A stretch of DNA of 5,381 nt. It comes from Alphaproteobacteria bacterium (lineage in GTDB: Bacteria > Pseudomonadota > Alphaproteobacteria > RS24). Below are positions 1 through 5,381 of this stretch, one piece after another. Location: contig JAPPQG010000010.1 in the NCBI GenBank assembly GCA_028816945.1, positions 1 through 5,381 on the forward strand. Direction: 5' to 3'. Both the position numbers and the translations under genes were made by a program. The stretch's first letter is position 1, and each line of letters starts with the position of its first letter. Below the pieces are notes generated by a model, which was not told where the DNA came from, ran no database searches, and worked only from the letters and a program-made list of their open reading frames with translations.

Positions 1-330
1 CGGTAAAGCTTCGCTTAATTCCTCGCCAATTTCCGCATCAGGCTTAATGCGGCGGGCTTCTTCTAATGTTAATTCCGTATTTTCATTCTCGACATTTTCC
101 ACCACCAGCATAACACGGCGCAAATTTGTATCACCCGTTTGCGGGTCAATATCGGCTCGAATATCGCTCTCACTGCCATAACGCGCTTTTGCTGCTTTTT
201 GAATCGCATCCGCCATTGCATCTAACACAATGGCTGGCTCAATGCTTTTTTCGCGCGCCACCGCATCAGCAATTTGCAGTAATTCTAATTTATTTGCACT
301 AATGCCCGTATTCATTTTATCTGCGTCCAT
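1..330 (-). CDS. nusA: Transcription elongation/termination factor NusA, N-terminal part (3' end outside window)
   Basis: NusA binds RNA polymerase and modulates pausing, intrinsic and Rho-dependent termination and antitermination. Only the first 110 codons are present; the gene continues beyond position 1. The translation carries the NusA N-terminal, RNA-polymerase-binding domain: SANKLELLQIADAVAREK near residues 11-28, then AIVLDAMADAIQKAAKARYG, and DIRADIDPQTGD near 76-87, in the order usual for alphaproteobacterial NusA. The S1, KH and acidic C-terminal domains lie outside. The first ATG is at 330, two bases after the rimP stop, so translation is probably coupled. A second in-frame ATG at 315 (residue 6, MNTGISANK) fits the usual family start better, and the five extra residues come from a local duplication. 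Neither start has a strong Shine-Dalgarno. Identity is confident; the exact start is not. Confidence 0.95.
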   Translation of the reverse strand, partial: MDADKMNTGISANKLELLQIADAVAREKSIEPAIVLDAMADAIQKAAKARYGSESDIRADIDPQTGDTNLRRVMLVVENVENENTELTLEEARRIKPDAEIGEELSEALP

Positions 331-346
331 ACTTATCTGCGTCCAT
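317..346 (-). repeat. 14-bp direct duplication across the rimP-nusA junction
   Basis: On the minus strand ATGGACGCAGATAA occurs twice, at 346-333 and 330-317, with a 16-bp period. The first copy is the end of rimP, including its TAA stop. The second copy supplies an extra in-frame ATG and five codons to the front of nusA. Removing one copy would leave the rimP stop directly in front of the nusA ATG at 315, which is probably the ancestral arrangement. Confidence 0.85.
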
Positions 347-872
347 GCGACTCGACAATTAATTGCGCTTCGGCAATATCGGCCAAAGCAAAAGGGATAA
401 TTTGCGGGGTGTCGGCATTTTCCCATAAGACTTCCAATAAGGCCGCGCCATTTGCGCTATCGCCGGTAAAACCTTGCAAACGCCCTTGAAATTGTTTGCG
501 CCCGCGCACGGGTTGCGCTAATTTAATGCGTGCCTTTTGGCCGGCGCAAAAGGTAAAATCTTTTGGCCGACAAAGCGGGCGGGCAAGCCCCGGGGATGAT
601 ATTTCCAACTGATATGCGCCTTCGATTATATTTTCAGCATCAAGCACAGATGATAATTTACGGCTTATGCGCGCGCAATCTTCCACCGTCATGCGACCGT
701 CTGGCCGATGCGCCATAAGTTGCAAAGTTTTGCTACCCTTTTGCCCTGTTATGCGAATGCGGAGCAATTCATAGCCTAGCGCGGCGATAATTGGCGCAAG
801 CAAAGGCAAGAGGGGCTGTGCAGCCCCCGGCGCAACAAGATGCGCATATCCAATATAATCCATATCGTCCAT
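333..872 (-). CDS. rimP: Ribosome maturation factor RimP
   Basis: RimP is a cytoplasmic protein that binds the free 30S subunit and assists its late maturation. The 179-residue product has the family's two-domain plan. The N-terminal domain (about residues 20-100) contains VEDCARISRKLSSVLD (63-78) and the signature GAYQLEISSPGLARPL (85-100). The C-terminal SH3-like domain (about 103-175) ends in the typical IPFALADIAEAQL segment. The length is normal for alphaproteobacteria and slightly longer than in E. coli. The start at 872 is preceded by an AGGGTGAT Shine-Dalgarno-like stretch; the ATG at 863 (residue 4) is a weaker alternative. The stop at 333-335 lies two bases before the first nusA ATG, matching the widely conserved rimP-nusA-infB order. 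Transcription probably starts at the minus-strand promoter near 1082-1110, or at an unrecognised one closer to the gene. Confidence 0.95.
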   Translation of the reverse strand: MDDMDYIGYAHLVAPGAAQPLLPLLAPIIAALGYELLRIRITGQKGSKTLQLMAHRPDGRMTVEDCARISRKLSSVLDAENIIEGAYQLEISSPGLARPLCRPKDFTFCAGQKARIKLAQPVRGRKQFQGRLQGFTGDSANGAALLEVLWENADTPQIIPFALADIAEAQLIVESHGRR

Positions 873-980
873 ATCACCCTAACCCAATTTCATCAGCACA
901 TTACCTTGTTCGCCTATTTAGACTCTGTGCGCCTATTTCGCATGCCATATTAGCCTATTTAGCCCATTCGGTCCTTGTGC

Positions 981-1019
981 CTTTAATCTATGCCTTTAAT
1001 CTATGTCTTTAATCTATGT
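981..1019. repeat. Three tandem copies of a 13-bp unit
   Basis: CTTTAATCTATG followed by C or T is repeated three times without gaps (981-993, 994-1006, 1007-1019). Just before it, GCCTATTT occurs three times (912, 931, 953) at spacings of 19 and 22 bp. The block lies in the untranslated leader of rimP, between the terminator-like hairpin and the gene. No function can be assigned; replication slippage is the simplest origin. Confidence 0.85.
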
Positions 1020-1027
1020 CGACCATT

Positions 1028-1057
1028 AAAAAAAGCGGGGGCAATCAGCCGTCCCAC
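1028..1057 (-). terminator. Intrinsic-terminator-like hairpin in the rimP leader
   Basis: Read on the minus strand, GTGGG, a two-base AC bulge and GGC pair with GCC and CCCGC around a TGATT loop, followed at once by seven T (positions 1034-1028). This is the classic shape of a Rho-independent terminator. It lies about 20 bases downstream of the predicted start of the minus-strand promoter at 1082-1110 and about 155 bases before rimP. It would therefore either end a roughly 49-nt RNA or act as an attenuator for rimP-nusA. Confidence 0.55.
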
Positions 1058-1081
1058 TTCTAAAAAGAGTCCGTATGCGTG

Positions 1082-1110
1082 ATAATAGGTAAAAAGAGCA
1101 AAAAAGGCAA
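1082..1110 (-). promoter_or_regulatory. rimP: Sigma-70-type promoter reading toward rimP
   Basis: On the minus strand TTGCCT (1110-1105) and TATTAT (1087-1082) are separated by exactly 17 bp, matching four and five of six consensus bases. The predicted start is an A near 1076. It points at rimP, leaving a leader of about 200 nt that contains the terminator-like hairpin at 1028-1057. Confidence 0.55.
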
Positions 1111-1215
1111 GCTTTATTTGCATAATCGACTTATTTTTCCCAAAAAACCGTTTTGCGGGTCTTAAACCCTTGCTTTTCTGCCATTTTTGTCTTATTTCGC
1201 TCTTATTTTATCCCT

Positions 1216-1230
1216 GTTCTCTATCTGTTC
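1216..1230 (+). promoter_or_regulatory. Candidate LexA (SOS) box, GTTC-N7-GTTC
   Basis: GTTCTCTATCTGTTC is an exact match to the direct-repeat LexA operator established for alphaproteobacteria (GTTC-N7-GTTC). It lies about 29 bp upstream of the promoter-like pair at 1259-1287 and about 105 bp upstream of the minus-strand promoter at 1082-1110. It overlaps neither of these and no clear promoter of its own, so regulation is uncertain. A chance match in a region this size is unlikely but not negligible. Confidence 0.4.
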
Positions 1231-1258
1231 TCATTTTTGTAAATCCACCCTAGACCAT

Positions 1259-1287
1259 TTGACAAGCCCTAAACATTATCTTAATGT
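1259..1287 (+). promoter_or_regulatory. Possible promoter of the structured segment
   Basis: A perfect TTGACA (1259-1264) is followed after 17 bp by TAATGT (1282-1287), a weak -10. The predicted start, six or seven bases on, coincides with the first base of the long inverted repeat at 1294, which is what a structured small RNA would show. The poor -10 keeps the confidence low. Confidence 0.35.
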
Positions 1288-1293
1288 CTTTGC

Positions 1294-1434
1294 GTTCTAA
1301 TCAAACTGGAACACCCCATGAATTCGCTTCATGAGTCGGGTTGCCCGTTTAATATAACACCCTTGCGGGAATAAGCGGGTTTTCTTCCAACTTGGTTTGA
1401 TTAGAACACAACCCGACACTTGGGATGCGGGTTG
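1294..1434 (+). ncRNA. Candidate structured small RNA (unrecognised family)
   Basis: GTTCTAATCAAAC (1294-1306) is perfectly complementary to GTTTGATTAGAAC (1395-1407). The stem extends inward with TGGAA (1307-1311) pairing TTCCA (1385-1389) across a 5-base bulge. Inside, CATGAA/TTCATG (1317-1322/1328-1333) forms a hairpin, CCCG (1344-1347) can pair CGGG (1376-1379), and CCC/GGG (1360-1362/1367-1369) forms a small loop. After the stem, CAACCCG (1409-1415) can pair CGGGTTG (1428-1434). No T-run follows, so no intrinsic terminator is visible there. A promoter-like pair sits just upstream and no coding region is seen. A 6S-like RNA is conceivable from the closed rod shape, but I recognise no 6S, SRP, tmRNA or RNase P signature. 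An inverted-repeat element without clear target duplication is the alternative. Confidence 0.3.
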
Positions 1435-1520
1435 GCCATCCTAAAATAATTAGTAAAAACAATGAATTGCATAAATTAGGCTCGTTGTACTGCCTAAATG
1501 CGATAAATTTTGGGTTTATA

Positions 1521-1549
1521 TTGACAAAAACACATTGTTATGGTCGAAT
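1521..1549 (+). promoter_or_regulatory. Candidate promoter of the adhesin gene, distal
   Basis: TTGACA (1521-1526), a perfect -35, is followed after 17 bp by TCGAAT (1544-1549), which matches four of six -10 bases. It would give a 5' leader of about 240 nt before the ATG at 1795. Confidence 0.4.
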
Positions 1550-1551
1550 CA

Positions 1552-1581
1552 TTGACGAGTTAATGATATGTAGGGTAATAT
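1552..1581 (+). promoter_or_regulatory. Candidate promoter of the adhesin gene, second
   Basis: TTGACG (1552-1557) and TAATAT (1576-1581) lie 18 bp apart, with five and four of six matches. The predicted start falls inside the 11-bp tandem repeat directly downstream. It partly overlaps in position with the distal candidate, and the sequence does not say which is used. Confidence 0.4.
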
Positions 1582-1614
1582 ATTAAATAATAATTAAATA
1601 ATGATTAAATAATA
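1582..1614. repeat. Three tandem copies of an 11-bp AT-only or nearly AT-only unit
   Basis: ATTAAATAATA, ATTAAATAATG and ATTAAATAATA follow one another without gaps. The 11-bp period is close to one helical turn, so the A/T tracts face the same side of the DNA. This suits bending or cooperative protein binding next to the promoter at 1552-1581. Confidence 0.85.
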
Positions 1615-1666
1615 TATCGAATAACATGTGTATAGTTCATGTATAAATATTATAAATAGCATGTCT

Positions 1667-1734
1667 GTATAAATATACTGTATAGAAAAGTAAATATAGC
1701 ACAAATATAAATAGCCCGTAGCACCACTTATAAT
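1667..1734 (+). promoter_or_regulatory. Possible proximal promoter with upstream palindrome
   Basis: A perfect TATAAT lies at 1729-1734, but the hexamer 17 bp upstream (TATAAA, 1706-1711) is a poor -35, so an activator would be needed. Upstream, CTGTATA is directly repeated at 1665-1671 and 1678-1684, and GTATA/TATAC form a palindrome at 1667-1678 that could bind a regulator. In such AT-rich DNA a chance TATAAT is expected. Confidence 0.2.
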
Positions 1735-1782
1735 TGCAAGCATAAACGATAAATCATAATAGCGTATAGAAGACACAAATAA

Positions 1783-1790
1783 TGAGGTAA
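1783..1790 (+). promoter_or_regulatory. Ribosome binding site of the adhesin gene
   Basis: TGAGGTAA, with GAGGT ending six bases before the ATG at 1795, is a good Shine-Dalgarno at normal spacing. It fixes the start of the adhesin reading frame. Confidence 0.75.
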
Positions 1791-1794
1791 GAAA

Positions 1795-2742
1795 ATGGCA
1801 GCACCCGTATTAGATCCCATAGCGGAAATAAGGGTTCAAGAATGGCCTAGTCCCAATGCTTATTATGGCGTTAGACGTGGCAAATTTACAGCGAGCGATG
1901 CTGACGATGATACTATAAAATTTACCGTTGAAGGCGCAGTTAAATTTACACTTAGCGAGGGCTACACACATAGGGTGGAGAGTTTTTATGCCGCCCTAAC
2001 TTTTAATGAAAATACAGGCAAGTTTTGGCTTCAGATATACTCTGAGAGGGTAAACAGCCTTGACATTGGCACATATACTGCGGCGCGTTTCGTCGTGAGA
2101 GCAACAGCCCCGAAAAATGACGATCCTACTGTTACAGAGCAATCCGCACCGAAAAATCTCCTTTTCACTGTCGCCGCTATTAGCAGTCCTGTTAGATTTA
2201 CAGATGCGGCAGCACAGACCGTAGAAACGCTTGTAGAAAATACGGGGGGGACTGAACAAGACCCTCTTATTATAGCGCAAGTGCCGGCACAAGACACAAC
2301 TGAGTCTGGAAAGACTATTGTGTATTATTTGGAAGAGGAACCAGAAGGTTTTGAGATTGATCAAAATGGGGAAATCACCTATACGGGACGGGGTTTGAAC
2401 TATGAGGCAATAGAAAAGGATGCGGACGGTAAGGCCTTTATTCAATTTTTCGCTATTGCATACATTGACCAACTGGGCGTATCACAATTTATTATAAGAA
2501 TTGAGGTAACAGATGAAGATGAACCGCTTGTCTTTTCGACAAACACGCTCACCCTCCTTGAAAATCGAGACGGGACAGCAACAGCGAGGATGCAAGCAAT
2601 TTTAGGATTGATGCAAATGGTCTGCTTACTTATAGAGGCACCGCTTTTGACTTTGAGACACAAAGTAGCCAGACTTTTCAATTTAGAGTGCGGGCAACAG
2701 TTGGCACAGGTGACACAGCAGAGTCAACAGACCAAACTGTGA
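1795..2742 (+). CDS. Large cadherin-like RTX adhesin, N-terminal fragment (frameshifted)
   Basis: This is the first part of a giant extracellular repeat protein; as read it stops after 315 codons. There is no signal peptide (MAAPVLDPIAEI), as expected for a type I secretion substrate with a C-terminal signal. Residues 1-125 form a divergent first module with ASDADDDTIKFTVEG and ALTFNENTGKFWLQI. Residues 126-243 are a clear cadherin-like module with VEN, GFEIDQNGEITY, GLNYEA and the closing IEVTDEDEP. A third module opens at VFSTNTLTLLENRDG (about 244-258). From about residue 264 the meaningful sequence continues one base back in the neighbouring frame, so the last 50 or so residues (RMQAILGLMQM to the stop) are out-of-frame translation with no resemblance to the other modules. 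The Shine-Dalgarno at 1783-1790 supports the start. A real short protein is possible but unlikely. Confidence 0.75.
   Translation: MAAPVLDPIAEIRVQEWPSPNAYYGVRRGKFTASDADDDTIKFTVEGAVKFTLSEGYTHRVESFYAALTFNENTGKFWLQIYSERVNSLDIGTYTAARFVVRATAPKNDDPTVTEQSAPKNLLFTVAAISSPVRFTDAAAQTVETLVENTGGTEQDPLIIAQVPAQDTTESGKTIVYYLEEEPEGFEIDQNGEITYTGRGLNYEAIEKDADGKAFIQFFAIAYIDQLGVSQFIIRIEVTDEDEPLVFSTNTLTLLENRDGTATARMQAILGLMQMVCLLIEAPLLTLRHKVARLFNLECGQQLAQVTQQSQQTKL
2566..2605 (+). other. Frameshift and probable deletion site inside the adhesin gene
   Basis: The frame in phase with the ATG gives ENRDGTATA up to about 2586. The -1 frame, open only from 2562 after a TGA, gives DASNFRIDANGLLTYRG from 2589. In intact sister modules 33-37 residues separate the EN motif from the F-x-I strand; here only 35 nucleotides do. 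About 64-76 bp are therefore missing, and any size in that range that restores the frame is one more than a multiple of three. No convincing -1 slippery heptamer is present: A ATT TTA at 2598-2604 pairs poorly in the P site. Loss of one T from the TTTT at 2600-2603 would also explain the frame but not the short module. Confidence 0.8.
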
Positions 2743-5381
2743 CAATTACCATAGGCGATGTGGATGAAGTGCCGACCGAATTTAGCATATCTACTACATC
2801 TAAAAATGTTTTTGAAACAGCTAACGGGCTAAAATTAGCGGATATTACGATCACCGATGATGCGTTAGGCACAAATAGGATAATGCTTTCAGATAATGAT
2901 ATTTTTGAGATTCGTCTTGGTGATCAATTATGGCTGAAAGAAAATGCCCCGATTGATTATGAGACGGCCACAAGCCATACTGTCACCCTCACACTCGTTA
3001 CGACAGGCGAAGGCACAAACACACTTGGTACATTGACATTTACTTTGAATTTGAAAGCTGTCGATGAGGCTCCTGAATTTGGCACCGCGCCAACGGATCT
3101 CACAATAACTGAAAATAATAATAGGGTTGGCAACCCCCTTAACATTGTTACAATATCCGCAACTGACCCCGACCCGGAGGATGCGGGCAAGACTATTAGA
3201 TTTGAATTGGTGGGTGCGCCTGCCGGCTTTAAGATTGGTGAAACAACAGGGCAAATTACATATGAGGGGACAGGTTTAGATTATGAGACCACCCCAACCA
3301 TTACATTGAGAGTGCGGGCAGCAACACAAGGCGACCCACGTTCTCGCACACAGGATGTGACAATTACCGTAACAGATATTGATGAAAAAGCAACCGAGTT
3401 TTCATTAACTCAAAACAGTCAGACTGTGAGCGAGACAAGTGGCGCGCGCAAATTAGCCGATATCCGCTTTACCGATGACGCGTTAGGCGTAAATAGAGTA
3501 TTCCTTTCAGACACGACTCGTTTTGAGATTCGCGGGGGTAATGAATTATGGCTAAAAGCAGGTGTCCTTGACTTTGAGACGAAAACAAGCCATAGCGTGA
3601 CCCTCACGCCCGAAACGACAGGCACAGGCCCAAACACATTGCAGCCAATCACATTTACCTTGACTGTGACAAATGTAAATGAGGCTCCTGAATTTGGCGC
3701 CGCCCCTACGGGTCTCACAATAACTGAAAATGATAATAGGATTGGCAACCCCCTTAACATTGTTCAAATCCAAGCCACTGACCCAGAAGGGGCTGATGTT
3801 AAATATGAATTGGTGAATCCGCCTATTGGTTTTGCGATTGACCCTATAACAGGGCAAATTAGCTATGCGGGCGGTGGGCTAGACCGCGAAGCACCCAATG
3901 GAGAGAGTGTCACACTCACAGTCAAAGCAAGCGATAAAGCTCAAGGCGGCTTATCTAGCACACAGCAAATAACAATTGCTGTGACAAATGTCGATGAGCC
4001 ACCCGAATTTGGTACAGCCCCAGAAAGTTTAACAATCAATGAAAAACAAGACAGGATAGGCGCAGGTGACGTTCTTACCCTTGCGCTTGCAAATACACAA
4101 AATAGCGAGGCGACTATTGTTACAGACTTTGCGAAGGGCGACCAAATAGAGGTCGCAACGGCTAGTGGGACACAAACGAGGCTTAGAACCCTGCAAAGTG
4201 AGGCCAATATAAGATACACGCAAGATTCAGATTATAGTTCTATTGAAGGGCTAACAGCGGCAGATACAAATGACCCCAACATACATGATACAATTATTTA
4301 TGATACACAAGGCACAGAAGACACAAGCGATGATGTTGTCCTTATGGTGCTAGAAGATTATAATACCGCCCTCACTTTTGCTGATTTTATTGTCGCACAA
4401 GCAACCCCTATCACTATTGGCACGGTTTCAGCAATGGACCCAGAAGATTCAGAGATTGCTGTCACATATGCATTGGTGAATCCGCCTGCGGGTTTTGTGA
4501 TTGACCCCACAACAGGGCAAATTAGCTATCAAGGGGCGGGGCTAAACCATGAGACAACCCCAACCATTACCCTCAAAGTGCAAGCGACAGCGGGCGGGCT
4601 ATCTAGCTTACAAGAAGTGACAATTACTGTGGCCGATCGCAATGAAGCCCCCGAATATAAGCACAGTAGCCTCGCCTATAATCAAGGTGAAATAGTTGTT
4701 GTGCTTGATTCCTCCAATTTATTAATAACAGATGTCGATGCGAGCGATGGACCAGGGGAACTTTATTATTACATGACCGCCCAATCTAGTGCAGGCAAAT
4801 TACAAATTTTAAACGACCATGATAATAACCCCGCCACAGATTTAATTTGGCAGGATATTAATACAATAGCGGTGGGTCGGTTTAGTGAACGATTTACTGC
4901 TTTCACACAAGCCGATATCAATGCAGGGCGTGTGCGCTATGTGCCGAACGACCCACAGGCAATAGCAGATACGAGTTTTACTTTTAGTATTTTGGATGAT
5001 GGCGAACATGGCGTGCGTGCCGCAACCGAAAGCATAACATATACATTAAAAATAAGCGTGCGCGAAGTTTTGACAGTAGCCGCACCCGAAGATTCAGATG
5101 AAATTGATTTGGATGATACAGGCACGGCCGGTCGCGCAAAACAAGTCGATACAGGCAATGGGTTAGACACAATCAGAACAGGCACAGGCAATGACCAAAT
5201 TGATGGCGGCCGAGGCAGTGATGATATTAGTTTGCAAAATAATGAAGGCGAAGAAGGTGGTGCAGATGAAGTTATTTATAGATTTAGCATTGACTCAGAC
5301 GGCGATTGGATTGCTTATGGTGGTGCCGATAGGATTACAGGTTTCACACGCGGGGAAGATAAAATTGTTTTCCAAATAGAT
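2586..5381 (+). CDS. Large cadherin-like RTX adhesin, main part (continues beyond window)
   Basis: This is the continuation of the gene beginning at 1795, in the -1 frame and without a credible start of its own. It has no stop to the last base: about 932 codons, or about 1196 residues with the first part. Modules in order: the rest of the broken cadherin module (to 2774); module B (2775-3074); module A (3075-3392); B (3393-3689); A (3690-4004); a split A module (4005-4652); a CSPG/Cadherin_3-like module (4653-5069) with the hallmark FTQADINAGRVRYVPN; then an RTX region from about 5070 with three nonapeptides. A modules carry ENxNRxGNPL, ATDPE, TGQIxY, a (L)DYET-type strand and a closing DxDE-P calcium-binding linker. 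The window ends at ADRITGFTRGEDKIVF, typical of RTX C-terminal segments. Expected role: calcium-stabilised surface or secreted adhesin exported by type I secretion; ligand unknown. Family confident, gene name none. Confidence 0.8.
2775..4004 (+). repeat. Two copies of a B-A double-module unit, about 615 bp each
   Basis: Unit 1 spans 2775-3392 and unit 2 spans 3393-4004. Each consists of a B module (TEFS, then KLADI, TDDALG, FEIR, LWLK and SHxVTLT) followed by an A module. DNA identity is very high in patches: 3069-3149 and 3684-3764 differ at only 6 of 81 positions by eye. This indicates recent duplication or gene conversion, and such DNA is prone to expansion, contraction and misassembly. 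Confidence 0.85.
4092..4403 (+). other. RTX-C-terminal-like segment nested in a cadherin module
   Basis: The A module starting at 4005 opens normally (TAPESLTINEKQDRIG) but is interrupted by about 104 residues, and only resumes at TPITIGTVSAMDPED and NPPAGFVIDPTTGQISY. The intervening part contains VTDFAKGDQIEV, IHDTIIYDTQGTEDTSDD, VVLMVLEDYNTALTFADFI. These patterns are familiar from the end of RTX proteins, after the nonapeptide array (compare ITGFTRGEDKIVF at the end of this window). The boundaries are approximate and in frame. Recombination between a terminal domain and the repeat array is the likely origin. Confidence 0.55.
5151..5231 (+). other. RTX calcium-binding nonapeptide repeats (three copies)
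   Basis: The -1-frame product reads TGNGLDTIR, TGTGNDQID, GGRGSDDIS: three consecutive nonapeptides on the GGxGxDxUx pattern that folds into a calcium-binding parallel beta roll. They follow an acidic linker (APEDSDEIDLDD) and precede YRFSIDSDGDW and GFTRGEDKIVF. They mark the gene product as an RTX protein, and hence a probable type I secretion substrate. Confidence 0.8.

Larger units (their letters stand above)
1441..1794. other. AT-rich upstream region of the adhesin gene
   Basis: This gene-free stretch is markedly richer in A and T than either flank, especially 1576-1780. It holds two TTGAC-type promoter candidates, an 11-bp tandem repeat, four copies of TATAAATA (1642, 1651, 1668, 1706) and small inverted repeats (ACATG/CATGT at 1624-1642; GTATA/TATAC at 1667-1678). 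The composition resembles regulatory DNA of horizontally acquired surface-protein genes bound by nucleoid-associated silencers; that is inference. A minus-strand open frame at 1594-1776 is hydrophobic, AT-driven and lacks coding character, so it is not called. Confidence 0.6.

Noticed and set aside
791..1012. Plus-strand open frame of 73 codons
   Set aside because: It overlaps rimP antisense and then runs through leader repeats; no ribosome binding site or recognisable protein features.
981..1019. CRISPR array
   Set aside because: The units are only 13 bp and contiguous, with no spacers.
1294..1407. Small transposable element (MITE) with 13-bp terminal inverted repeats
   Set aside because: No target-site duplication flanks it (TTTGC versus ACAAC) and no second copy is in the window; not excluded by genome-wide data.
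1665..1684. CTGTATAAATATACTG as an E. coli-type LexA box (CTGT-N8-ACAG)
   Set aside because: It has one mismatch in the second half site, and alphaproteobacterial LexA recognises GTTC-N7-GTTC instead.
1594..1776. Minus-strand open frame of 60 codons with a hydrophobic product
   Set aside because: Its Ile/Tyr-rich composition follows directly from the AT-rich DNA, and it overlaps promoter repeats; nothing supports a real membrane protein.
2598..2604. Programmed -1 ribosomal frameshift at A ATT TTA
   Set aside because: The P-site codon would re-pair badly, no clear downstream stimulatory structure was seen, and the module is too short anyway; deletion explains more.
1996..5191. Many minus-strand open frames opposite the adhesin gene
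   Set aside because: They are antisense shadows of the repeat modules; several resemble each other only because the sense modules are repeated.
5191..5379. Plus-strand open frame of 62 codons near the right edge
   Set aside because: It is the alternate frame of the RTX coding region; the -1 adhesin frame gives clear nonapeptides there.

Overview
The window looks like an alphaproteobacterial chromosome of moderate to low GC content. The NusA N-terminus and RimP are of alphaproteobacterial type. The NusA start resembles Sphingomonadales proteins, but that finer placement is from memory and tentative.

Layout. Positions 1-872 (minus strand) hold a tightly coupled housekeeping pair: rimP (ribosome maturation factor) and the first 110 codons of nusA, which leaves the window at its left edge. 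Positions 873-1794 form an unusually long divergent intergenic region with no convincing protein gene. It contains a good minus-strand promoter followed by a short leader and an intrinsic-terminator-like hairpin upstream of rimP, a GTTC-N7-GTTC match to the alphaproteobacterial LexA box, and a promoter-like pair feeding a segment that can fold into a long closed stem (a candidate structured RNA). It ends in a very AT-rich stretch with tandem repeats and candidate promoters before the rightward gene. Positions 1795-5381 (plus strand) are one very large secreted-adhesin gene. It encodes a chain of cadherin-like modules, a CSPG/Cadherin_3-like module and the beginning of an RTX calcium-binding domain, and it runs off the right edge.

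The adhesin gene is not intact as read. The frame opened by the ATG at 1795 is left around 2566-2605 and the protein continues in the -1 frame, which stays open to the last base of the window. The module at the break is also about 20-25 residues shorter than its siblings. This fits an internal deletion of roughly 64-76 bp, a mutation, or an assembly collapse in repetitive DNA. Further along, one cadherin module is split by about 104 residues resembling the C-terminal segment of RTX proteins. Two consecutive two-module units are near copies of each other.

How the parts work together. rimP and nusA serve 30S maturation and transcription elongation/termination, and the terminator in their leader could be a site of NusA feedback. 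The adhesin is unrelated in function. With no N-terminal signal peptide and an RTX C-terminal region, it would be expected to leave the cell through a type I secretion system, whose genes are not in the window. I see no complete new system; the points most worth a second look are the broken repeat array, the nested RTX-like insert and the signals packed into the intergenic region.
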